DNA from: Agrobacterium vitis
Lineage (GTDB): Bacteria; Pseudomonadota; Alphaproteobacteria; Rhizobiales; Rhizobiaceae
NCBI RefSeq assembly: GCF_013426735.1
Contig: NZ_AP023272.1
Span: forward strand, 327,501-391,500
Direction of reading: 5' to 3'
Length of the DNA stretch: 64,000 bases
The notes beneath the pieces are model-generated. The model was not told the DNA's origin, did not search any database, and worked only from the letters and a program-made list of their open reading frames with translations. Below, one piece after another: positions 9,153-18,283 of the stretch. Made by a program: the position numbers and the translations under genes. Within the stretch, counting starts at the first letter, position 1, and each line of letters begins with the position of its first letter.

Positions 9153-12100
9153 GTGTTTTGAATGGTCTGAAGCTCTTGTAATGCGCCATGCAACCCCGCC
9201 TCCGTCAGCGCCACCACATGCGGCCCTTCGGTATAGACCAGCAGGCACTCGATCACCTTTCCCGGATAGAGCGGCTTCAGCAATTCGCGGTAGATTGCAA
9301 GCTGGGCCGAATGGGATAGCGGCACTTCACTTTCCTGACGCGGCGGCTGCCGGTTGGTCTTGTAATCCAGCAGAATCACTTTCTCGTCCGTGACAGCCAT
9401 CCGGTCCACCCGCGCCGAGACGGCACGCTGTTCTGCGCCAAGCCGGATGGTTCCCATCAGCGAAAATTCCGTCTGCGCATGGCTGGAAAACACCTCACTC
9501 AAGGCCGGGTGGTCAAGAATAGCCAAAACACTATCCACCAAACGGACACGCTCATGGGCGGGCCAGAACCGGGCGGCGCGCTCGCCATAGCGGCGGGCGG
9601 CGGGTTTGCGTTCATCGACGGGCACGCCCGGCAACATTTGCAGCATCCGGTGCACCAACCGGCCCTTTTGCAGCGCCAACCCGGCATCCTCACCCTTGCT
9701 GAACAACGGCGAGCGCAGCATCAAGTCGCCGTCCTCGTCATTCACCTCGATCCCGGCCCCGGAGGGGCTCAAAGGCCGTGGCAGGCGGGGCGGTGGCGGG
9801 GCGGGGCGCAGCAATGCCTCCGGCAAGGCTTCCATCTCCCGTTTTTCCAGGCGTTTTTCCTGTCGTTCGAATCGGCCCGAAACGACGGCATTTTCCCAGA
9901 GCAGCCCGGTCCAGTCGCCTTCCGGCCCGCCAAAGCGTTGCTCCCGGCACCGTTCTGTATCAAGCATCAGGGCCGACCAGACCATCTGGTGCCAGATTTC
10001 GGTCTGCACCTGCTTGCCGCGATAGCCGCAGACCACCAGCCGGTCGGCAGCCCGCGTCATGCCAACATAGAGCAGGCGTCGATATTCCTCCTCGATGGCC
10101 TGTTTTCGCTTTGCCACGTCCTGCGCGGTCAGAGGATTATCAACCGCTTTCACCGGCACCCAGACCGGGCATTCCTGCGGCTGCGCTCCGGTCTCGATCA
10201 TCCGGAATTTTGGCAGATGTGTATGGTTGAAGGCTTTGGAGCCATCATCGACCAGAAAGACAATCGGTGCTTCCAGCCCCTTGGAGGCATGAACGGTCAT
10301 GATGCGCACCTCGCTGCGCTCCTTGTCCTGTTCGCGCTTCACTTCCGGGGCTTCCTGCTCCAGCGTGGTGATGAAGGATTGCAAGCCCGGCAGGCCCGCC
10401 TGCTCATGGGAAAGAGTAAAGGTCAGGAATTCATCGATGATATCGCTGACCTCGCTGCCAAGCCGAGCCAGAAAGTCGCGTCGTCCCCCCAGGGGACCAA
10501 GCACCCGTCCATAGAAATCATGGGGCAGAAGATCCCGCGCCAAGGCCACATAGCGGTGCAGACGGGCAAGGGCCGCCTGCCATTTTTCCGATCCGGCCTC
10601 CGCCAGCCGGGCAATCTCGGCAAATACCGAGATCTCGCCGCGCCGTGCCGCCACTTCAAACACATCGTCTTCGCTCAGGTTGAACAACGGGCTTTTCAGC
10701 AGCGCCGCCAGCGACAGGTCATCGGCGGTGAGAAGCACGAATCGCCCCAGTGCCAGCAGATCCTGCACGGCGATATGGCCTGTCAGCCGCAACCGGTCGG
10801 CACCGGCCACCGGAATATTGCTACGCCGCTTCAAGGCCCGTGTCAGCGCATTGACGAAAGCGCCGCGTTTGCGCACCAGAATGAGGATGTCGCCTGCTTC
10901 TATGGACCGCTCCACCCCCTTTTCCACGATGGTCTCGCGGGCCAACATGATCTCGATCCGCTGGGCGATCCGCCGGGCCAGCATGGCAGACGGCGCATTT
11001 TCCGGGGTTGCATCAAAGGGTGCGGTCCAGTCCTCTTCACTTTCGCTGCCTTCCGGCGCGATCATCTCCCAGACTTCGACCGCGCCGGGGTGGCCGATGC
11101 GGCTCGACATATGCACCACTGGTTCCGCAACCGCCGAAAGGCCCCTGGCATTCTCGGTGACCGAAAACACCTGATCGACGGCAGACAACACCGCATTGGT
11201 GGAGCGGAAGGACAGCGGCAGGCGCACCGCGCTGAAGCTTTCGCCGCCCCGCGCCACTTCCTGTTCGGTCTCGCGGGCTTCCTGCGAAAACCGTTCCGGC
11301 TTTGCGCCTTGGAAGGAGTAGATCGATTGCTTCTCATCGCCAACGGCAAAGAAGGTTCGGCGGACCGGACGGGCGCTCAGGCCGGAGAAGAAATCTTCCC
11401 GCAGCGAGCGGATGACCGACCATTGTACCGGGCTGGTATCCTGCGCCTCATCGACCAGAATATGGTCGATGCCCTGATCCAGCTTGTAATGCACCCAGGG
11501 ACCGACCGTGCTGCGGGTCAAAAGTTCGGCGGTGCGGGCAATCAGATCCTCGAAATCCAGCTGGCTGCTGCGCTTTTTCAGCTCTTCATAATCATGGTCC
11601 AGCCGCTCGGCCAGCGTTAGCGCCGCCCGTGTTGCCTTGAACAGCCGAAACAACCGCAGACGTTCGCGGCAGGCCACCACATGGTCGCGGGCCGCAAAAA
11701 TCGCATCCGACAGATAAGGGGCCGCCTTGTTAATGGCGGCGGCAATCAGCGACCGGTCGGCTTTTGGTTTATCGGAGCCGGTATAGAAGGCCTCTTCCAG
11801 CAATTGCGCCCGGATAAGCGCGTCAGGCTGGCGCACGGCGCGCTCCAGTGTCAGGGCGACGCCCTGCACAAGGGAACCGCCCTTGGTGAGCGCCAGATCG
11901 ATATATGTGGAAAGCTGCGGCCCCGCGAGGCTGGGAAGCGGCCAATAGGCCTCGGCCAGCGATGTCTCGGTTTCGTCAGGCTGAAGGCCCAAGGCATTGC
12001 GCAAAGCACTTTCCACACCGCCCTTTCGACGGGCTACCGCCAGAAAGCTGCGCACCGCATGGCGGTTGGAAACGATGTCAGACAGCAGGTTTTCCAGCCC

Positions 12101-12697
12101 GAATTCATCGCCAAGGCTCAACACTTCGGCAAAGGCTTCGGCGAGGTTTGCATCGTCTTCGGCAGCGGTCGCCGTCAGCAGTGACCGGCGGGCATCGGCC
12201 AAAAGCACGGAGGCGGCGCGGTCGTCCAGCACCGAAAAATGCCCGGCCACATTGGCTTCCAGCGGAAACTGGTGCAGCAGCGCCTCGCAAAAGGCATGGA
12301 TGGTCTGGATTTTCAAGCCGCCCGGTGTTTCCAGGGCGCGGGCAAACAACCGTCGCGCCTCGGCAATCTTGATACGGTCGGGTGGTCGGCGCTCGATGGT
12401 TTCGATTCGGCGGGCAAGCTCCTCGTCGGACAAGGTCGCCCATTCGGCAAGCCGGTCGAACACCCGGTTCGACATTTCCGAGGCCGCCGCCTTGGTATAG
12501 GTCAGGCAAAGAATAGAAGAGGGCCGCGCGCCCGCCAGCAGCAGGCGAATGACCCGTTGCGTCAGCACATGGGTCTTGCCGGAGCCGGCATTGGCCGAGA
12601 CCCAGGCGGACCGGGCCGGGTCGGAGGCCAGCGATTGCTGCCGGGTCGTCCAGTCAATGGGATCGTCGCCATCGCGCAGCATATCCGGATCAGTCAT
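9149..12697 (-). CDS. addA: Double-strand break repair helicase-nuclease AddA
   Basis: An 1182-residue UvrD-like helicase with a C-terminal nuclease, the AddA subunit of AddAB, which processes double-strand ends for RecA. Walker A is ANAGSGKTH around residues 35-43, motif II is DEAQDTSPVQW, TVHASKGLEAP is motif V and the RecB-type nuclease motif LLDYKTNRQPP is near 1110. The frame is open further upstream, but the ATG at 12697 fits the family and has AGGAGAG about 8 bases before it. It overlaps the addB stop by 6 bases, indicating translational coupling. The stop codon lies in the terminus of a 109-bp repeat. In related genomes I expect trxA directly downstream; here it is 25 kb away. Confidence 0.95.
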   Translation of the reverse strand: MTDPDMLRDGDDPIDWTTRQQSLASDPARSAWVSANAGSGKTHVLTQRVIRLLLAGARPSSILCLTYTKAAASEMSNRVFDRLAEWATLSDEELARRIETIERRPPDRIKIAEARRLFARALETPGGLKIQTIHAFCEALLHQFPLEANVAGHFSVLDDRAASVLLADARRSLLTATAAEDDANLAEAFAEVLSLGDEFGLENLLSDIVSNRHAVRSFLAVARRKGGVESALRNALGLQPDETETSLAEAYWPLPSLAGPQLSTYIDLALTKGGSLVQGVALTLERAVRQPDALIRAQLLEEAFYTGSDKPKADRSLIAAAINKAAPYLSDAIFAARDHVVACRERLRLFRLFKATRAALTLAERLDHDYEELKKRSSQLDFEDLIARTAELLTRSTVGPWVHYKLDQGIDHILVDEAQDTSPVQWSVIRSLREDFFSGLSARPVRRTFFAVGDEKQSIYSFQGAKPERFSQEARETEQEVARGGESFSAVRLPLSFRSTNAVLSAVDQVFSVTENARGLSAVAEPVVHMSSRIGHPGAVEVWEMIAPEGSESEEDWTAPFDATPENAPSAMLARRIAQRIEIMLARETIVEKGVERSIEAGDILILVRKRGAFVNALTRALKRRSNIPVAGADRLRLTGHIAVQDLLALGRFVLLTADDLSLAALLKSPLFNLSEDDVFEVAARRGEISVFAEIARLAEAGSEKWQAALARLHRYVALARDLLPHDFYGRVLGPLGGRRDFLARLGSEVSDIIDEFLTFTLSHEQAGLPGLQSFITTLEQEAPEVKREQDKERSEVRIMTVHASKGLEAPIVFLVDDGSKAFNHTHLPKFRMIETGAQPQECPVWVPVKAVDNPLTAQDVAKRKQAIEEEYRRLLYVGMTRAADRLVVCGYRGKQVQTEIWHQMVWSALMLDTERCREQRFGGPEGDWTGLLWENAVVSGRFERQEKRLEKREMEALPEALLRPAPPPPRLPRPLSPSGAGIEVNDEDGDLMLRSPLFSKGEDAGLALQKGRLVHRMLQMLPGVPVDERKPAARRYGERAARFWPAHERVRLVDSVLAILDHPALSEVFSSHAQTEFSLMGTIRLGAEQRAVSARVDRMAVTDEKVILLDYKTNRQPPRQESEVPLSHSAQLAIYRELLKPLYPGKVIECLLVYTEGPHVVALTEAGLHGALQELQTIQNT

Positions 12698-15600
12698 CAC
12701 TGCTGCTCTCCTCTGCCGCTTCAGCGGTGGACCATTCAGCGACCCGAGCCAGATGATCATAGTCACCGCTGAAATCATTCATCATCGCTGGCATCAGCCG
12801 CGAGACATAGCCGCGCTCGCCCGATTGCAGCAGGGTCACGAAGCGGGTCAGTTGCGCGATGGATTCATGCGCCAGATCCAGTGCCGACTTTGCCTTGTCG
12901 CCCTTGCCGGTCAGCTCGTTATTAACCTGGTCAGCCTTGAAGCGCCCGCCGGGCCGCAGCCGGACATAGATCAGGTTATCCGGATTCAGCCGCCCGACAT
13001 CCTTGAAAGCCCCCATGGTCAGAGCCGCAGCTTCCAAAGCCAATTGCGGGTCAAGCAGGCTGCGGGCCTGGGAAACACTGGGGTTAAGACCGGTTTTGTA
13101 ATCGATGATATCGGCGTGGCCAGCCCGGATATCGATCCGGTCGGCAATACCAGTGAGCCGGATATCGATCTCGCCGAGTTCCACCCCGGCGCGGGCCTCC
13201 GTTACCAGCTTGGCCGGATCGCGCTGGCGTTGCCACTCGATAAAGGCGAGGCCAACCTCGGAGAAACGCTTGCGCCAGACAACATGGATATGCGGCGGCA
13301 GATTTTCCTCGGCAAACAGCGTGTCGGCAATCTCGCTCATCAATTGTTCAGTGTCAGGCCCCAGCTTTTCGGGCATACGCGCCACGAATTGCTCGACAAT
13401 CGCATGGTAGAGCGTGCCGCGTTCGGAGGCGCCGGGATCGCTGTTGAACGGTTCGACCGGATCGAGCTTCAGAATGCGGCGGGCATAGATTGAATAGGGA
13501 TCGCGCCTGAGACGCCCGACCTCGCTGAAGGAATAGGTTTTCGGATGCAGATCGGCCGGTGGCTTTGGCTGCGGACGTTGGGCGGGCGCTTGATCTGCGC
13601 CTTTATCGAGCAACTCAGCAAAATGCCGGTAACGCTCCCCTCTGGCTTTCAGAGCCTCAGCAAAATCCTTGCCACCCAGCGCCAGCAGCCGTTGCAGCCA
13701 GCGCGAGGCAACGGTGGGGGCCGATCCCTGCCGCAGGGCGCGGCAATAGATCAAGTGGCGGGTGCCATTGGCCATTTCGAAATCATGGGCAAGCTGGCCG
13801 ATCTGCCGTTCCGGCGGCTCCAGCCCCATTTCGGTTTTCATGCTGCGCGACAAAAATGGATTATTGGTGGTGGTGCCGGGCCATGACCCTTCATTCAACC
13901 CACCGAGAATCATCGTATCGACGTTTTGCAGACGCGATTCCAGTGCACCGAAGATGAAGACCCGCGGATGGCGCAGCGATTTCGGCTTGACCGATTCGCT
14001 GGCGGTCAGCGCCGCGACAATCTCGATCCACTGCGGACCATCGGCGCTCAACTGGCCATCGGTTTCCATGATTTCGCTGAGCAGCCGCGCCAAAACGGCA
14101 CCGGCCTCATTGGCCCAAAGAGGGGCAAGATCGCCCGCATTGGTGCGAGCCACGGCCTCCAGCACCTGACCGGTGCGCTCGGCCCATTCCCTCAAAGACA
14201 AACGGGTGGTGAAATGGTGACCATCCGGCTTGGCGACCACATGACCGGCAAGCGGCTCCACCGCCTCTGCTATTGCCTCGGCCAGTATCCGTGCCTGCTC
14301 GCGGGTCTGATCGGTAAAAGAGCGCCGCCAGGCCGGTGGGTGGCGGTCGTCGAACTGGGCGACCACCTGTTCATCCAACAGCGGTGCCAGTGCGGCGATA
14401 TCGATGGCACCGGTGCCGCCGCGCAGCGCAATTGCCTCCAAAGCGTCGGCGGCATCGCGATGTCCAACATCCGTCAAGCCAAACCGGGCGAGTGGATGTT
14501 TGAGCAAGGAAACGATGGCAACCGTATCGCCGGGCCGCAACACCGCTTCCAGCACCAGCACCAGCAACGTGCCCTGCGGCGTCGCCGAAAATGGCGTACC
14601 CGCCGAATCGTCGGCCTCGATGCCGAACCGGGCCAGTTCTGACGCGACCCGACGGGCGAGGTTGCGGTCAGGGGTAATCAGCGCGGCGCGGCTTTCGCCG
14701 CCATCGGCACCGGGCCGCTCTAAGGCCAGCCTGAGGGCAATGGCGATGGCAATCGCCTCTTCCCGCTCGTTGGCTGCCTCAATCAACGCCACATCGGCAA
14801 AAGCGGCTTGAAACCTGTTATCCCCAAATGCCTGTCGCCAGGCGGTCCATTGGTCAGTCGCCTTGGCAGGTGACAGTGCCCGGGAGAGTATTTCGCTGCG
14901 GTCGGCAAGATCGGGTTCTGCCTCTTCCAGCACGCCCACGTCGTCACGGGTCAGGCCGAGACGCCCTAGTAGCCGGTGCAAACCGTATTGCGGATGAGTG
15001 CGGGCGGTCGGCTCCGGCGGCATGCCGGGTGGCTGTTCACCACCGACGCTTTGCCACTGATCATCCGGCATGGCCTTGTCCAACCCCGGCAGCACGATCA
15101 CCCCCTGGGGCAGGCGCGCCACCGCCGCGATCAACTCGGACGCAGCAGGGATCGAGCCGGTCGATCCAGCGACGATCACCGGATGAGGGTCAGACAGTTG
15201 ACCAACACGGTCGCGCTCAGTGCGCAACAAGGCGTTGCGGTGGAGAACCGGCGAGGACCGGTTCAACTCTTCCAGACGGGCTGGCCAATAGGCGCTGGCT
15301 ATGCCGAGGAAAGCCAGCGTCAATTGCCACCAGGAGGCAAAATCCCGGGCATCAAGCTTGTCGAGATCGGCCCAGTCACGTTCCTCGGTTTCAACCGAAT
15401 CGATCAGTTCGACCAGCGCCCGCGCCAGCCACACGGCATCCGCCGGGCTGGCCGGAGCGACGAGCGGGGTTTCGGTGTGAATGCTCAGCACGATATCCGG
15501 CAGCTTGTTGCGCCAGGCGAGAATTAACTGCGCCAGTTCCAGCAGCCGCACCGTATTGCTGATCGGCGGGTTCAACGCCAGCAGCGCCGGGGTATCCGCG

Positions 15601-15875
15601 TCGAAATAACTGGCATCGTCCTCGGCTTCGCCCAGGGGCTTGATCATCGGCAGAATGGCGGATTGGCCACCCAGAACCTCAACGAACTGAGCGCGCAGCA
15701 CGCGCACCGCACGCCGGGTCGGCACCAGGATCGTGACCTTGGACAGGGACAGGGGATCGGCTGGATCATAGCGAAAGCCGGGGGCAAGACGCCCATCGCA
15801 CAAGGTCTCGGCAATCAGCCGCAGGAAAGGCCGATCCGGGGGAATGGTGAAGATGCGGGCTTGCAGGCTGGACAT
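12690..15875 (-). CDS. addB: Double-strand break repair protein AddB
   Basis: The partner of AddA, 1061 residues from the chosen ATG. Alphaproteobacterial AddB has a degenerate helicase N-terminal half and an active PD-(D/E)XK nuclease at the C-terminus. Here the nuclease motif is DIIDYKTGLNPS near residue 922. The N-terminal IFTIPPDRPFLRLIAETLC and the block LGGLNEGSWPG are family features. A longer open frame would add 17 residues; MSSLQARIFTIP at 15875 is preferred because it starts 4 bases after the stop of the nucleotidyltransferase gene. AddB and AddA are translated from one message. Confidence 0.93.
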   Translation of the reverse strand: MSSLQARIFTIPPDRPFLRLIAETLCDGRLAPGFRYDPADPLSLSKVTILVPTRRAVRVLRAQFVEVLGGQSAILPMIKPLGEAEDDASYFDADTPALLALNPPISNTVRLLELAQLILAWRNKLPDIVLSIHTETPLVAPASPADAVWLARALVELIDSVETEERDWADLDKLDARDFASWWQLTLAFLGIASAYWPARLEELNRSSPVLHRNALLRTERDRVGQLSDPHPVIVAGSTGSIPAASELIAAVARLPQGVIVLPGLDKAMPDDQWQSVGGEQPPGMPPEPTARTHPQYGLHRLLGRLGLTRDDVGVLEEAEPDLADRSEILSRALSPAKATDQWTAWRQAFGDNRFQAAFADVALIEAANEREEAIAIAIALRLALERPGADGGESRAALITPDRNLARRVASELARFGIEADDSAGTPFSATPQGTLLVLVLEAVLRPGDTVAIVSLLKHPLARFGLTDVGHRDAADALEAIALRGGTGAIDIAALAPLLDEQVVAQFDDRHPPAWRRSFTDQTREQARILAEAIAEAVEPLAGHVVAKPDGHHFTTRLSLREWAERTGQVLEAVARTNAGDLAPLWANEAGAVLARLLSEIMETDGQLSADGPQWIEIVAALTASESVKPKSLRHPRVFIFGALESRLQNVDTMILGGLNEGSWPGTTTNNPFLSRSMKTEMGLEPPERQIGQLAHDFEMANGTRHLIYCRALRQGSAPTVASRWLQRLLALGGKDFAEALKARGERYRHFAELLDKGADQAPAQRPQPKPPADLHPKTYSFSEVGRLRRDPYSIYARRILKLDPVEPFNSDPGASERGTLYHAIVEQFVARMPEKLGPDTEQLMSEIADTLFAEENLPPHIHVVWRKRFSEVGLAFIEWQRQRDPAKLVTEARAGVELGEIDIRLTGIADRIDIRAGHADIIDYKTGLNPSVSQARSLLDPQLALEAAALTMGAFKDVGRLNPDNLIYVRLRPGGRFKADQVNNELTGKGDKAKSALDLAHESIAQLTRFVTLLQSGERGYVSRLMPAMMNDFSGDYDHLARVAEWSTAEAAEESSSDD

Positions 15876-15879
15876 CAGC

Positions 15880-16611
15880 TCAAGCGTCCTGTCGGTGGCG
15901 GGCCAGCACTGTTTCCGCCTCTTCAATCGCCTCCGGCGTACCGACCGTCAGCCATTGGCCCTCCAGCATCAGGCCGAACAACCGGCCTTTGGCAATGGCC
16001 CGATCGAAATAGATGTTGAGATTGAAGGCATCCTGCGGCGCATCGTCTAAAAGGGCGTGCTCCATGGCCAAAGCCCCGGCATAGACCACCGGGTTTGGAT
16101 CGCCCGGCTGATAGCGTGTCAACCGGCCATCGGCACCGAGGTTGAAATCATTCTTGCCATTATGGCCGGTGGTCTGTTCCAACGTAACGCAGAGCATCAG
16201 CATATCCATCTGCGCCGGGTCAAAGGCTTCCGCCAGTCTTTGCAGATTGGTGGGGTGGTCCTTCGGCTCACCGATCCAGAACAGGTCGGCATTCATCACC
16301 AGCAACGGGCCGGGAACGAGATGCTTGATGCCTTTGGCCAAGCCGCCGCCATTGTTCATCAAGCCATCGCGCTCATCGGAAATCAGGATGCGGGGCTGAT
16401 CGCGCCCGGCCAGATGCGCCAGCATTTGCTCAGGAAAATGATGGATATTGACCACAGCGGTTTCTACGCCCGCCTGTTGCAAATGATCCAGCGCATAATC
16501 CACCAGCGTCTTGCCCGCCACCCGCACCAAGGGCTTTGGCATGGTGTCAGTGATAGGACGCATTCTTGTGCCGAGCCCTGCGGCCAGCACCATGGCTTGG
16601 GAAATCTTCAT
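15880..16611 (-). CDS. murU: MurNAc-1-phosphate uridylyltransferase (MurU-like nucleotidyltransferase)
   Basis: A 243-residue sugar-nucleotide transferase with the signature MVLAAGLGTRMRPITDTMPK (residues 7-26), LLVMNADLFW as the metal-binding Asp strand and a C-terminal LTVGTPEAIEEAE. Its place directly after a TsaE-AmgK fusion makes MurU the best specific call: AmgK phosphorylates MurNAc or GlcNAc at the anomeric position and MurU makes UDP-MurNAc, a cell-wall recycling route that bypasses fosfomycin-sensitive MurA. That pathway is known from Pseudomonas; the assignment here rests on family and context. It lies 4 bases before addB. Confidence 0.85.
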   Translation of the reverse strand: MKISQAMVLAAGLGTRMRPITDTMPKPLVRVAGKTLVDYALDHLQQAGVETAVVNIHHFPEQMLAHLAGRDQPRILISDERDGLMNNGGGLAKGIKHLVPGPLLVMNADLFWIGEPKDHPTNLQRLAEAFDPAQMDMLMLCVTLEQTTGHNGKNDFNLGADGRLTRYQPGDPNPVVYAGALAMEHALLDDAPQDAFNLNIYFDRAIAKGRLFGLMLEGQWLTVGTPEAIEEAETVLARHRQDA

Positions 16612-16774
16612 GGCTCTCGTATCTGTCGGCGATCTGCGGCATCGCTCACGTGTGACGCATTATCTTCAAGAGACACGCTCTACCGCAAATCCCGCCAGAG
16701 AACCACTGTCGAAGGACCAGAACCACAATTCCAGAGCCATCCCGCCAAAGAACGCAGCGTAAAAAGCTGGAGAT

Positions 16775-18283
16775 TCAAGCGCGCTGCAACAGGCCGTGCT
16801 TTGAAAGCCAGTCTTTCAGCGGCGTGAGCGCCTCATGCTCCAGCGCGCCAGCGAGATAGGCGAGCGTTCGGGGCATATGCTGCATATAGCCAGGCTTGCC
16901 ATCCCGCTTCATCAGCCGCACCCAAAGCCCGACCAGTTTGCAATTGCGCTGGGCAGCCATGATGGCGAAATCCCGTCGAAAGACGCTTTCATCAAATCCG
17001 GTTTCGGCCCGGCGCAGCGTCAGATAATGATCGAGCAGCCGCTTTTGCAGCTCCGGTTCGATGGTGACACGGGCATCCTGAATCAGAGAGGCGACGTCAT
17101 AGGCCGCCGGGCCGATCATCGCATCCTGGAAATCGATCAGGCCGACGCGGGCGATGCCCTGTTTCCGTTCCTGCCAAAGGAGATTGGGGGAATGGACATC
17201 GCGCAGGACCAGACTGTTGCGGTCATGGATCTGGCGAAACAGACCGGACCAGAGAGCGAGATAGGCCTGCCGCTCCTCTTCACTGGGTTGCCGTGCGAGC
17301 GTAAAAGGCATGTACCAATCGAGCAGCAATTCCGTCTCGAACCCCATGGCTGCCGCATCGAAATCGGGAATGCGGTGGATATGGTCCGGCGAGACGGGCA
17401 TTTCACGTGAAACATTCTGCCCATGCAGGAAAGCAAGCGCGGCAGCAGCTTCCATATAACGCTCGGCGACCGGCTGCCCCTCTGCATCCAGAATGCCGTC
17501 CTGACCGAGATCTTCGATCAGCAAAATGCCATCGGGGTCACTGGCATAAATCTCCGGGACGGTAAGGCCCGCATCCTTCAATAGTTGATCGATAGCCACA
17601 AAAGCCCGATGGTCTTCTGCCAGATGCACCAGTTCCGGGTAGGTCTTGCCAAGGCGGATGATCGGTGTGGCCGGTCGTTTGGGGCTGTCCATCACGATGC
17701 GCTGCGGTTGACCGTCAATCCTTGCCGTCTCATAGGCGCGGTAGTCCGCATCGCCAGTCAAGAAGCGGCGTCGGGCGCCCGCCATGCCATTGGTATCGAG
17801 GAAGGCGCGGATAGCAAGCACCCGCCGGATTCGGCCCAGCCTGTCTTCAGGCCCCGTGATCGTCAACTCACGCCCACCATCCGGCGGGAAACCATAATGC
17901 AGGCCGATTGTCGCCTTCGGCAGTCGATCTTCGGCCCGCTCCGGCCATTCGACGAGGCAAATGCCGGTATCTAGCGCCTCATCGAAACCCAGTTCATCAA
18001 GCTCGGAAGCATCACCCAATCGGTAAAGGTCGAAATGAGCGGCTGGAATGCGCAACTCATAGCTTTGGACCAGCGTGAAAGTCGGGCTTGGCACTTCCAG
18101 ATCATCGTCATCGCCCAAGGCCCGCAGCAATGCTCTTGCAAGGGTAGACTTTCCCGCTCCGAGATCACCATGCAGGGCAAGGCAGTCCCCCGGCTTCAGG
18201 GCAAGCGCCAGATCTTCCCCGAGCTGGATCGTCGCCGCCTCATCGGCAAGCGAAAGATGAAGCGATATCTCTAATCCTGTCAT
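16775..18283 (-). CDS. TsaE - AmgK fusion (tRNA t6A ATPase plus sugar kinase)
   Basis: A 502-residue fusion. Residues 1 to about 150 are TsaE, the P-loop ATPase of tRNA threonylcarbamoyladenosine synthesis (Walker A GDLGAGKST at 39-47, VPSPTFTLVQSYE, HFDLYRLGD). Residues about 155-502 are an aminoglycoside phosphotransferase-like kinase with RDVHSPNLLW and GLIDFQDAMIGP, the catalytic and metal-binding loops, matching the anomeric MurNAc/GlcNAc kinase AmgK. The ATG at 18283 overlaps the divL stop (ATGA), so translation is coupled. This joins an essential tRNA function to wall recycling, with the MurU-like gene next in line. The fusion is, as far as I recall, common in Rhizobiales. A parS-like sequence lies inside it. 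Confidence 0.9.
   Translation of the reverse strand: MTGLEISLHLSLADEAATIQLGEDLALALKPGDCLALHGDLGAGKSTLARALLRALGDDDDLEVPSPTFTLVQSYELRIPAAHFDLYRLGDASELDELGFDEALDTGICLVEWPERAEDRLPKATIGLHYGFPPDGGRELTITGPEDRLGRIRRVLAIRAFLDTNGMAGARRRFLTGDADYRAYETARIDGQPQRIVMDSPKRPATPIIRLGKTYPELVHLAEDHRAFVAIDQLLKDAGLTVPEIYASDPDGILLIEDLGQDGILDAEGQPVAERYMEAAAALAFLHGQNVSREMPVSPDHIHRIPDFDAAAMGFETELLLDWYMPFTLARQPSEEERQAYLALWSGLFRQIHDRNSLVLRDVHSPNLLWQERKQGIARVGLIDFQDAMIGPAAYDVASLIQDARVTIEPELQKRLLDHYLTLRRAETGFDESVFRRDFAIMAAQRNCKLVGLWVRLMKRDGKPGYMQHMPRTLAYLAGALEHEALTPLKDWLSKHGLLQRA
17399..17414. promoter_or_regulatory. parS-like site (14/16) inside tsaE-amgK
   Basis: CATTTCACGTGAAACA matches TGTTTCACGTGAAACA at 14 of 16 positions with the 12-bp central palindrome intact. 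It is in coding sequence, as many chromosomal parS sites are. Confidence 0.55.

Noticed and set aside
9479..11620. 713-residue open frame on the + strand opposite addA
   Set aside because: It is antisense to a well-supported gene, has no family features, and reflects GC-rich codon bias.
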